This document shows, one piece after another, positions 37,176 through 44,047 of a stretch of 64,000 nt of DNA. The stretch comes from Mesonia mobilis DSM 19841 (GTDB lineage Bacteria; Bacteroidota; Bacteroidia; Flavobacteriales; Flavobacteriaceae). Position numbers and translations under genes: made by a program. The notes below the pieces were generated by a model. It was not told where the DNA came from. It searched no databases and was given only the letters and a program-made list of their open reading frames with translations. Position 1 is the first letter of the stretch. Each line of letters begins with the position of its first letter. The stretch covers positions 124,001-188,000 of the forward strand of contig NZ_AUHX01000001.1 in the NCBI RefSeq assembly GCF_000423405.1, in the 5' to 3' direction.

Positions 37176-38390
37176 ATGAAAGGGCAATTTTCGGTACTAT
37201 TTTTATTAGCATGTGTTTTGCTTTTATTTTCTCAAAAAAGTAGAGCACAGCAAGAAAAAGATTCTGTAATAGTAGAAGAAAATTGGAAAATCGATTACGG
37301 TTCTAAGGGTATTGAGCTTCGAGCGCCAGACAACAAATACCTTTTGCAAATACAGAGTAGACTTCAATTTAGATTTGCTACACCGAGTGATAATGATCCA
37401 GTTACCTTTAACGATTTTAATGGCCAACAAAATAGCGTATTCAAAATTAATAGATCTCGACTAAAAGTAGGAGGTCATGCTTACAAACCTTGGTTAAAAT
37501 ATTATTGGGAGTATGAATTAGGTCGATCTAATTTACTCGATTTTCGTGTGATGATCGAAAAATGGGAATGGTTAAACCTAAAATTAGGTCAATGGAAAGT
37601 AGAATTTTCAAGAGAAAGAAGAATAAGTAGTGGCGGTCAACAACTAGTAGATCGTTCAATTTTAAATAGAAACTTTACAGTAGATCGTCAACAAGGAGTT
37701 GAGTTATATGGTCGATTAAGAGATAAAGGCGCTTTAGATTTTAGTTATTGGGCTGGAGTTTTTACAGGAACCGGACGCGGAGCTCGTGATAACGACGATA
37801 AAAATTTAATGTACTTTGGAAGATTACAATGGAATTTTCTAGGTGAAGCCTTAGGCTTTAAAAGTGTAGATTTTGAAATACACCAAAAACCGGCTGCGAT
37901 TATTGCGGTTGCCGGAGTTACCAATAGGAGTGCTTTTACGCGTTTTTCGAGCGCCGGAGGTGGTGTTCTTGCCGGTTTTGAAGAGCAACAACCAGGTCAA
38001 TACCGTATGAACCAAGTAAACTTAGAAACAGCGTTGATGTATAAAGGCTTAAGTTGGCAATCAGAATTTCATACCAAAGAAATAGTAGATCATTTTAATA
38101 ACAACCAAAAAAGTAATTTAACGGGGTATTATTTACAAGCCGGTTATTTAGCGCACCAATCGATTAATTGGTGGCCAGAACCTTTAGAGATGGCAGCAAG
38201 ATTCGCTCATTACGACCCAAGTGAAGTGTCAGATTATAATTTAGATGAAGTTTCGCTGGCATTTAATTGGTTTTTTAAACAACACAAGAATAAACTCTCG
38301 ATGGAAGTTTCAAACTTCGATTATGAAACTCCGCAAGCCAATGTCGAAAACGAATGGCGTTTTCGAGTACAATGGGATATTTCATTTTAA
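37176..38390 (+). CDS. Outer membrane porin (phosphate-selective porin O/P family)
   Basis: A 404-residue outer membrane beta-barrel. It has a signal peptide (about 1-24, ending KSRAQ), the family opening GIELRAPDNKYLLQIQSRLQ and FKINRSRLKVGGHAYKPWLK, repeated aromatic-ended beta-strands, and a terminal Phe (VQWDISF). Despite the family name, members in this phylum need not carry phosphate, and no pho genes or pho box are near. It follows the efflux operon but has its own promoter. Confidence 0.9.
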   Translation: MKGQFSVLFLLACVLLLFSQKSRAQQEKDSVIVEENWKIDYGSKGIELRAPDNKYLLQIQSRLQFRFATPSDNDPVTFNDFNGQQNSVFKINRSRLKVGGHAYKPWLKYYWEYELGRSNLLDFRVMIEKWEWLNLKLGQWKVEFSRERRISSGGQQLVDRSILNRNFTVDRQQGVELYGRLRDKGALDFSYWAGVFTGTGRGARDNDDKNLMYFGRLQWNFLGEALGFKSVDFEIHQKPAAIIAVAGVTNRSAFTRFSSAGGGVLAGFEEQQPGQYRMNQVNLETALMYKGLSWQSEFHTKEIVDHFNNNQKSNLTGYYLQAGYLAHQSINWWPEPLEMAARFAHYDPSEVSDYNLDEVSLAFNWFFKQHKNKLSMEVSNFDYETPQANVENEWRFRVQWDISF

Positions 38391-38445
38391 ATAGTAAATA
38401 AATCTAAATAAGAGAGAAGAGGTTGAGGTAACAACCTCTTAATTA

Positions 38446-39198
38446 TTACCAGCTTTCTTGCAATCCGTTTGCAAGAGCAGCTTTATATTTTTCTTCATCA
38501 AACTTATATAAGTCCGGTGCTTTATGAGCGCCACCTTTACGAGTTTCATTCAATTTTTCTAGAATTGCGTAACGCGTCATTTTTCGGTAAAAGTTACCAC
38601 GGTTTAATTTTTTATCTAAAATAATTTCATAGAGTTTCTGTAACTCGGGCATGGTAAATTTTTCAGGAAGAAGATTATAACCCACCGGTTTATAATTTAA
38701 ATCTCTTCGAAGTTGAAGTAGCGCCGCATTAAAAATATCTTCGTGATCCATCATAAATTCTGGTAGATCATTTATATCTTTCCATTCGCAAGCTTCAGAA
38801 AAAGTATCGACAACAGGATTAACGGTTGAATAATCTATTAGCGCATAATGAGCAATAGAAACATAACGTTGTTTATGCCAAAGATCGTCCGGAAAATCTT
38901 TGAAAAAAGCTTCAGATCTATTTCTTTTACCGAAAGTTTTAAATTGATTTAGGTAAATATCTTGTGCTCCTGTTCTATCTTTTAATATTCGATTAGCAGC
39001 TTCATTTAAATCTTCATCTTTATGAAGGTAACCACCGGGTAAACCCCATTCTTTACTACCATTTAGTTTAAGTAATAAAACTTTTAGACTTGCGTCGTGA
39101 AATCCAAAAACTACGCAATCTATAGAGATACTTGGTAAGAACTCTTTTTTTAGTTGGGGTGATAACTCTAATAATTGGTTATATAATTCTTTTTTCAT
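38446..39198 (-). CDS. Nudix-derived transcriptional regulator (NrtR/AraR-like)
   Basis: The 250 residues have an N-terminal Nudix domain (about 25-155) and a C-terminal winged-helix domain (about 170-235, LLPEKFTMPELQKLYEIILD and RGNFYRKM). The Nudix box GYLHKDEDLNEAANRILKDR keeps Gly56, Glu62 and Arg70 but has Ile71 and Arg75 where the metal-binding REUXEE glutamates should be, so it is probably a ligand sensor and not a hydrolase. In this phylum such proteins control sugar catabolism (AraR, XylR types) or NAD salvage. Its own promoter overlaps a 12-bp palindrome. The ligand is unknown. Confidence 0.88.
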   Translation of the reverse strand: MKKELYNQLLELSPQLKKEFLPSISIDCVVFGFHDASLKVLLLKLNGSKEWGLPGGYLHKDEDLNEAANRILKDRTGAQDIYLNQFKTFGKRNRSEAFFKDFPDDLWHKQRYVSIAHYALIDYSTVNPVVDTFSEACEWKDINDLPEFMMDHEDIFNAALLQLRRDLNYKPVGYNLLPEKFTMPELQKLYEIILDKKLNRGNFYRKMTRYAILEKLNETRKGGAHKAPDLYKFDEEKYKAALANGLQESW

Positions 39199-39215
39199 AT
39201 AATTCGCTTATTCTT

Positions 39216-39246
39216 CAAATGTATACATTCTTCTAAGTGAAATCAA
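39216..39246 (-). promoter_or_regulatory. Promoter of the Nudix regulator with overlapping palindrome
   Basis: On the minus strand: TTG at 39246-39244, 20-bp spacer, TACATTTG at 39223-39216. The perfect palindrome AATGTATACATT (39218-39229) overlaps the -7 box and may be an operator for self-repression. Confidence 0.6.
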
Positions 39247-39277
39247 TAATAAAACATTTTTATATAATACAATGCGT

Positions 39278-39310
39278 AAAAAAGCCTTATCATTTCGATA
39301 AGGCTTTTTT
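39278..39310. terminator. Terminator between nitroreductase and the Nudix regulator
   Basis: Stem GCCTTATC / GATAAGGC, 5-nt loop, flanked by A6 and T7. It ends the nitroreductase transcript (stop 36 bp away) on the minus strand. Confidence 0.88.
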
Positions 39311-39345
39311 TATTCTATTATTAAATTGAAAAATGAAATCAGCAA

Positions 39346-40041
39346 TTATTTTTTAGGATCGCTAATTGTTTTATCCATTGGTTCGGTTTCCAGATTTGCG
39401 GCATCATCGATGGTCATTTCTGTAATAAACTCTTCTTTAGGAGTACGTATTTTTTTCATATTTACCAGCCAATCGTTTTCATTTTCACGATAACCTAAAG
39501 GCAATAACAACGTACTTTTATAACCAGAACCTTTTAATTTTAAAAGCTCATCTAATTTTTCAGGTAGAAAACCTTCCATCGGAGTAGCATCAACTTTTTG
39601 CTCTGCAGCAGCAGCAATTGCCATCGAAAATGAAATATAACTTTGTTTAGAGGCGTGATGCGCGTGCCACTCTTCACTTAATTGAGAATACATTCCCCAA
39701 AGATTATTTTTATAATCATCCATGGTGCTGTGAGGCAAATCACGCTCATCCATCGTATAATTAAATACTTCGGTGATGCGCTCTTCGGTATATTTATCCC
39801 AAGCGGCAAAAACTAATAAATGCGAACAATCGATAATCTGGTTTTGGTTCCACGCTAGATCTTTGATCTTAGTTAATAGAGCTTCATCAGAAATCACGAT
39901 AATTTTATAAGGCTGTAAACCCGATGAAGAAGGAGCTAAACGAGCCGCTTCTAAAATGTAATCTAATTTATCTTGCGGCACTTTTTTGCCGTTCATTTTT
40001 TTGGTAGCGTAACGCCACTGTAAATCATTAAGTAAACTCAT
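39346..40041 (-). CDS. NAD(P)H-dependent nitroreductase-family oxidoreductase
   Basis: This is an FMN enzyme that reduces nitro compounds or quinones. The 231 residues show the family start WRYATKKMNGKKVPQDKLDYI, the FMN loop RLAPSSSGLQPYKIIVI and the C-terminal LLLPLGYRENENDWL. It resembles NfsB. The gene is divergent from an HxlR regulator, a common arrangement in which the regulator responds to quinones, aldehydes or electrophiles and controls the reductase. It ends at its own terminator. Confidence 0.93.
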   Translation of the reverse strand: MSLLNDLQWRYATKKMNGKKVPQDKLDYILEAARLAPSSSGLQPYKIIVISDEALLTKIKDLAWNQNQIIDCSHLLVFAAWDKYTEERITEVFNYTMDERDLPHSTMDDYKNNLWGMYSQLSEEWHAHHASKQSYISFSMAIAAAAEQKVDATPMEGFLPEKLDELLKLKGSGYKSTLLLPLGYRENENDWLVNMKKIRTPKEEFITEMTIDDAANLETEPMDKTISDPKK

Positions 40042-40059
40042 ATTTCAAAAAATTTTTTG

Positions 40060-40098
40060 ACAAAGTTAAGGAGTACTGCTTTAGTTGAGTAACTTTGT
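40060..40098. promoter_or_regulatory. Paired divergent -7 boxes forming a 9-bp inverted repeat
   Basis: ACAAAGTTA at 40060-40068 and TAACTTTGT at 40090-40098 are perfect inverted copies. Each arm read outward gives TAACTTTG, a full -7 box: one for the nitroreductase (minus), one for the HxlR gene (plus). Neither has a good -33 box. The same arms could serve as regulator half-sites 30 bp apart. Confidence 0.6.
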
Positions 40099-40138
40099 GA
40101 CAAAAAGTAATAGTGACATTCGGGTAACCACAATATTT

Positions 40139-40498
40139 ATGGAGGTAGTAGAAAAAAAATCGGCATTAATCACTTGTTCAGAAAAAATTAGAGCCATACA
40201 CGACACGATGGATGTGTTGAGCGGTAAATGGAAGGTTTCTATTATTGCTTGTTTATGCTACCAATCCATGCGTTATTCTGAAATTTTAAGAGAAGTTGAA
40301 GGAATATCGGGTAAAATGCTAAGTCGTGAATTAAAAGATCTAGAGATCAATAACCTCATTCACCGTAAAGTGTTAGACACGAAACCGGTAAGCGTGAGTT
40401 ATGAAATTTCTGACTACGGAAGATCATTAAAACAACTTACCGATGTTATTGCCGATTGGGGAATAAACCACCGAAAAGAAATGATCAAAGAGTTTTAA
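40139..40498 (+). CDS. HxlR-family transcriptional regulator
   Basis: The 119-residue winged-helix protein has the family core DVLSGKWKVSIIACLCYQSM, RYSEILREVEGISGKMLSRE and a wing with VSVSYEISDYG. I place the start at the ATG giving MEVVEKKSAL; a TTG 18 codons upstream would run through the promoter. Cys31 (LITCSEKI) and the helix Cys residues could sense electrophiles, as in some HxlR proteins. It probably controls the divergent nitroreductase. Its stop touches the stop of the acetyltransferase gene with no gap. Confidence 0.9.
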   Translation: MEVVEKKSALITCSEKIRAIHDTMDVLSGKWKVSIIACLCYQSMRYSEILREVEGISGKMLSRELKDLEINNLIHRKVLDTKPVSVSYEISDYGRSLKQLTDVIADWGINHRKEMIKEF

Positions 40499-41056
40499 TT
40501 ACCCTAATTCTTTAATCACTTTACACGGGTTTCCGGCGGCCATCACATTGGCGGGAATATTTTTTGTCACCACACTGCCGGCACCGATAACACTTTTATC
40601 TCCAATTTTTACACCGGGGCAAATGGTTACATTGCCACCAATCCAAACGTTTTTACCAATATGTATAGGTTTACCTTTTTCAATATGTGTGGCTCGCTTT
40701 TCTGCATTGGTAGGATGCACGGCGGTATAAATTTGCACATTCGGGCCAAACATGGTTTGTTCGCCAATTTCTATCACGGCTAGATCTAAAAGTGTACAAT
40801 TAAAATTGAAAAATACGCCTTTACCTGTTCTAATATTATAACCATAATCACAATAAAACGGAGGTTGAATAAAAGTTGCTTTATGAGCATTAGGTAATAA
40901 TTTTCGGGTAATTTCTTTTTGCTGCTGAAGATTTTCCGGCGGGTTATGATTGAGCTCGTGCAATAATTTTCTGGCAGCTAAACGTTCTTTACTTAATTCT
41001 TTATCTAGCGGATTAAAATATTCTCCTGCCAGCATTTTTTCTTTTTCTGTTTTCAT
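40499..41056 (-). CDS. Sugar O-acetyltransferase (maltose/galactoside type)
   Basis: A 185-residue left-handed beta-helix enzyme that moves acetyl from acetyl-CoA to a sugar hydroxyl. It has the N-terminal MLAGEYFNPLDKELSKERL helix motif of this family, hexapeptide repeats (about 75-175, IGKNVWIGGNVTICPGVKIG) and the catalytic His in IYTAVHPTNAEKR. It lies in the same direction as DUF3307 and satD, separated from them by a structured repeat. The real substrate is unknown; such enzymes often act in detoxification. Confidence 0.93.
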   Translation of the reverse strand: MKTEKEKMLAGEYFNPLDKELSKERLAARKLLHELNHNPPENLQQQKEITRKLLPNAHKATFIQPPFYCDYGYNIRTGKGVFFNFNCTLLDLAVIEIGEQTMFGPNVQIYTAVHPTNAEKRATHIEKGKPIHIGKNVWIGGNVTICPGVKIGDKSVIGAGSVVTKNIPANVMAAGNPCKVIKELG

Positions 41057-41073
41057 TTGTTAGTTGAGGTTTT

Positions 41074-41175
41074 GCGTTAGGGGTTGAGGCTTTGTTGGAG
41101 CTCTTTTGAAATTCCTGCCTACGCAGGAATTTGAAAAAGCGACTGCCGAAAACCCGACCCGATAGGGGAACGCCC
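41074..41175 (-). repeat. Dispersed structured repeat, copy D
   Basis: A 102-bp element in minus orientation between DUF3307 and the acetyltransferase gene. It has the family ends (GGGCGTTC and CCTAACGC), the small hairpin CCCCTATCGGG and the constant GGTCGGG. Its second hairpin is replaced by the longer palindrome AAATTCCTGC / GCAGGAATTT (41109-41132). Confidence 0.8.
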
Positions 41176-41181
41176 TAAATT

Positions 41182-41889
41182 TTAAAGATATGATAAACTA
41201 TAATTACACAAAAGTGCCACGACAATGGCGAGCCCAAAACTGAGTAACGTACCAATGAGAATGTACTCAGTGAGCTTACGGTCTTTAGATTCGGTGAGGT
41301 CGCTAAACCTGAAAATTGACTTGGCGGCAATTAGAAAACCAACGCCCTCCCAATGCTGCGACGCAATAAAAACAAATACGAGTAAACGTTCTAAGATCCC
41401 GATGTATTTTCCGGCGTTTTCGAGCGATTCGTCTTTTTCGATCTCGGTATTGGGCTTGTAAATAGAAATTAAGGTTTTTATCATAATCGATGCCGGCATG
41501 GTCAAAAAGAAGGCTCCGGTAAGGTAACACAGCAAAATAGGCGAGAGGTTAAAATGAATATTCTCCCGCTCGATTAAAAAATACAATCCGAAAATTATAC
41601 TGAAATGAAATAGCTGATCGAGAAAAAAAAGCAAACGTCGATTTTTTTCATTTTGAAAACTAAGCTTCCAAGCGTCGATGGTCAAATGAGTCACGGCAAT
41701 AGTTAATGGAACGTACCAAAGTTTTAGATTCCATAGGAAAAGAAAATTCAGCAGTAAATGAATCCCGACGTGAAAGTAGAGTTTATTCGAAGCTAATTTT
41801 TTACTTTCTTTTTCTTTTACCCAAGAATAAGGTTGCAACAGAAAATCGCCCACCAAATGCGCTAAAATAAGTTGGAGTAATAGCATCAT
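41182..41889 (-). CDS. DUF3307 membrane protein, partner of SatD
   Basis: The 235-residue integral membrane protein has about six helices. The opening LLLQLILAHLVGDFLLQPYSW, with His and Asp inside the first helix, and VTHLTIDAWK are the conserved marks of DUF3307. The function of the family is not established; polar residues in the membrane suggest transport or catalysis. The start overlaps the satD stop as ATGA, so translation is coupled and the two proteins are probably made in fixed ratio. A second in-frame Met follows directly. Confidence 0.85.
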   Translation of the reverse strand: MMLLLQLILAHLVGDFLLQPYSWVKEKESKKLASNKLYFHVGIHLLLNFLFLWNLKLWYVPLTIAVTHLTIDAWKLSFQNEKNRRLLFFLDQLFHFSIIFGLYFLIERENIHFNLSPILLCYLTGAFFLTMPASIMIKTLISIYKPNTEIEKDESLENAGKYIGILERLLVFVFIASQHWEGVGFLIAAKSIFRFSDLTESKDRKLTEYILIGTLLSFGLAIVVALLCNYSLSYL

Positions 41890-42500
41890 AATATCGACTT
41901 TATTTTCTGTTGAAAAATTTTGTTGAAATCGGTTAACTGACTTAATCCTGCACGTTTTTGGCGTTCACTTACCGTGTTTTGTTTGATGCCGATTAATTCT
42001 CCCAATTGTTGCTGATTCATTCCCGGATTTTCTAAACTCAATTTAACAATTTCAGCTGAATTTGGCGTCCAATGATCCATCGTTAAAAGCGCTAACTGAA
42101 AATATACATTCAGTTCTTCGTCGAGTTTTAAGTTTCCGGTATTGATGAGTAGATTGGTTTTTTCGCGTTTCAATTTTTCAAACACTTCGCCCGATCTAAT
42201 AAAAGCACTTCCGTTAGCTTCAGAAATTGTTGCTGCGTCATAGCTTTTTTCACCCAAACCGATCGCCATTCTGGCATCGAGTTCTTTCATTGTTTTTAAA
42301 GCGGCTTTGATGTACACACATTGCCAAAAAACTTCTAGCGGCGATTTTATTTCTACTTGAAAGCTATCGCCTCTAAAAATTTCCCAATCTTTTTGCTCTT
42401 TACCCAAAACCTGAAGCGTCGCACGCATCTGTTCTAAGTAAGCTTCCGGTAAATTAACCGATTGCGAATTAATAATATCTCCTGTAATTACACTTGTCAT
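41886..42500 (-). CDS. SatD-family protein with C-terminal helix-turn-helix
   Basis: A 204-residue cytoplasmic protein. The start (MTSVITGDIINSQ) and GDSFQVEI match the SatD family. By eye, the first 125 residues follow the order of a class III nucleotidyl-cyclase domain: Asp8 in TGDII, Asp45 in RGDSF, then RMAIGLGE and ANGSAFIRSGEVFEKL, similar to the RIGIHTG and GxxVNxAARL blocks. Residues about 148-186 form a helix-turn-helix (NQQQLGELIGIKQNTVSERQ). Four palindromes lie directly upstream. So it is probably a regulator of its own operon with DUF3307. The cyclase link is inference; no activity is known to me. Confidence 0.82.
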   Translation of the reverse strand: MTSVITGDIINSQSVNLPEAYLEQMRATLQVLGKEQKDWEIFRGDSFQVEIKSPLEVFWQCVYIKAALKTMKELDARMAIGLGEKSYDAATISEANGSAFIRSGEVFEKLKREKTNLLINTGNLKLDEELNVYFQLALLTMDHWTPNSAEIVKLSLENPGMNQQQLGELIGIKQNTVSERQKRAGLSQLTDFNKIFQQKIKSIL

Positions 42501-42508
42501 ATTTCAAA

Positions 42509-42612
42509 TATCGTTTAAAAACACGATAAATACAAATATCGTTTTTAAAGACGATAATATAACTTATCGTTTATAAAGATGATAAATTCAAATATCGTCT
42601 AAGAAAGCGATA
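42509..42612. promoter_or_regulatory. Four-unit palindrome array upstream of satD
   Basis: Four 20-bp units, TATCGT-N8-ACGATA, start at 42509, 42537, 42565 and 42593, an exact 28-bp period. The third has ATGATA and the fourth GCGATA in the right arm, one change each. Spacers are 8 bp. Because the half-sites within a unit are also 14 bp apart, eight half-sites fall every 14 bp in alternating direction. On the minus strand, unit edges give GATATTTG (42512-42505 and 42540-42533), one base off TAnnTTTG, with a TTTG exactly 20 bp before the first. This is a strong candidate operator array for the SatD helix-turn-helix. Confidence 0.85.
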
Positions 42613-42710
42613 ATTTAACCAGTGAATTTTCATAATTTTTATCTGAAATTAAAAAGTGTTAAACCTTAAAACTAGGTAACCAAAGTCACGCTATTTAAAT
42701 TAGGATGAAG

Positions 42711-42718
42711 TAAATTTG
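42711..42718 (+). promoter_or_regulatory. Candidate -7 box for cydAB
   Basis: TAAATTTG, a full match to TAnnTTTG, 26 bp before the cydA ATG. No -33 TTTG, which suggests an activator. I saw no clear FNR/CRP palindrome (TTGAT-N4-ATCAA) upstream. Confidence 0.5.
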
Positions 42719-42744
42719 TAGGAGAACTAAACTTCGCTTTTTCT

Positions 42745-44046
42745 ATGGAAAATCTAGAGGCCGCAAGACTTCAAATGGCAATCACACTCATTTTCCACAT
42801 TGTATTTGCCTGTATTGGGATGGTGATGCCTTTTTTTATGGTGATCTCGCACTATAAATGGTTAAAAACTCGAAAAGAAATTTACTTAAAACTTACCAAA
42901 GCTTGGCAACGTGGCGTAGCAATTTTCTTTGTTACCGGAGCGGTTTCCGGGACTGCACTTTCATTTGAATTAGGTTTACTCTGGCCGGAATTTATGAAAC
43001 ACGCCGGACCTATTATCGGGATGCCGTTCTCGTTAGAAGGAGCCGCCTTTTTTGTAGAAGCGATCGCACTTGGTTTTTATTTATACGGTTGGAAAAAGTT
43101 ACCCGAAAAATTCCACTGGTTTACCGGAGTTATTATCGGTATTTCGGGAGTGATGTCGGGTATTTTGGTCGTTGCCGCTAATGGTTGGATGAATTCACCT
43201 TCAGGTTTTACCTATGAAAACGGAGTATTTTCAGATATCAACCCAATAGAAGCGATGTTGAATGGCGCTTGGTTTACGCAAGCTTTACATATGACGCTGG
43301 CAGCTTTTGTAGCGACCGGTTTTGCCGTTGCGGGAATTCATGCCTATCAAGTTTATAAAGGAAGAAATGTAGAATTACACAAAAAAGCATTCCGCATAGC
43401 CATTATTTTTGCCGCAGTTGCAGCATTGTTACAACCCATTAGCGGAGATATTTCAGCAAAAGATGTAGCAGAACGACAACCAGCAAAACTTGCTGCTTTA
43501 GAAGCACACTACGAAACAGAAAAAGGCGCTCCGCTTTATATCGGCGGAATTGTAGATGAAGAAAAGCAAGAAGTAACTCATAAAATTGAAATCCCAAAAG
43601 CACTTTCGTTTTTGGCTTTTGGCGATTTTGATGCGGAAGTAAAAGGTTTGAATGACTTTCCCGAAGATGAACAACCTCCGGTAGCGATCGTTCATTACGC
43701 TTTTCAAATTATGGTGGGCATCGGTACATTGTTAGCGATCGTTGGCTTGTTTTATCTTTTAAGTTTAAAGTGGAAAAAGTGGCAAAATCATCGTAAATTC
43801 TGGTTGCTATTTACCTTAATGGCGCCTTTGGGTTATATTGCTTTAGAAGCCGGTTGGATCGTTACAGAAGTTGGCCGCCAACCTTGGATCATTTATCAAG
43901 TAATGAAAACCAAAGATGCGGTCACGCCAATGCCGGGAATTTTCTATAGTTTAATTACCTATACCGGGATGTATATTGTACTTACCTGCGTAGTGAGTTG
44001 GCTATTGGCAAGACAAATTAAAGTATTGAACCAAAACGAAGCTTAG
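42745..44046 (+). CDS. cydA: Cytochrome bd quinol oxidase subunit I
   Basis: CydA holds the three hemes of the bd-type terminal oxidase, which oxidises quinol and reduces O2 to water at low oxygen. The 433 residues have about nine membrane helices. His18 (LIFHIVFA) matches the heme ligand near the N-terminus, and GAAFFVEAIALGFYLYGW holds the conserved glutamates of the proton path. GRQPWIIYQVMKT is the classic C-terminal signature. The loop between helices 6 and 7 is short, as in the CydA of short Q-loop type. cydB follows after 1 bp. Confidence 0.96.
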   Translation: MENLEAARLQMAITLIFHIVFACIGMVMPFFMVISHYKWLKTRKEIYLKLTKAWQRGVAIFFVTGAVSGTALSFELGLLWPEFMKHAGPIIGMPFSLEGAAFFVEAIALGFYLYGWKKLPEKFHWFTGVIIGISGVMSGILVVAANGWMNSPSGFTYENGVFSDINPIEAMLNGAWFTQALHMTLAAFVATGFAVAGIHAYQVYKGRNVELHKKAFRIAIIFAAVAALLQPISGDISAKDVAERQPAKLAALEAHYETEKGAPLYIGGIVDEEKQEVTHKIEIPKALSFLAFGDFDAEVKGLNDFPEDEQPPVAIVHYAFQIMVGIGTLLAIVGLFYLLSLKWKKWQNHRKFWLLFTLMAPLGYIALEAGWIVTEVGRQPWIIYQVMKTKDAVTPMPGIFYSLITYTGMYIVLTCVVSWLLARQIKVLNQNEA

Positions 44047-44047
44047 T

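Noticed and set aside
42509-42612. Mini CRISPR array
   Set aside because: The units are palindromes of 20 bp with 8-bp spacers and no cas genes are near; they fit operators, not CRISPR.
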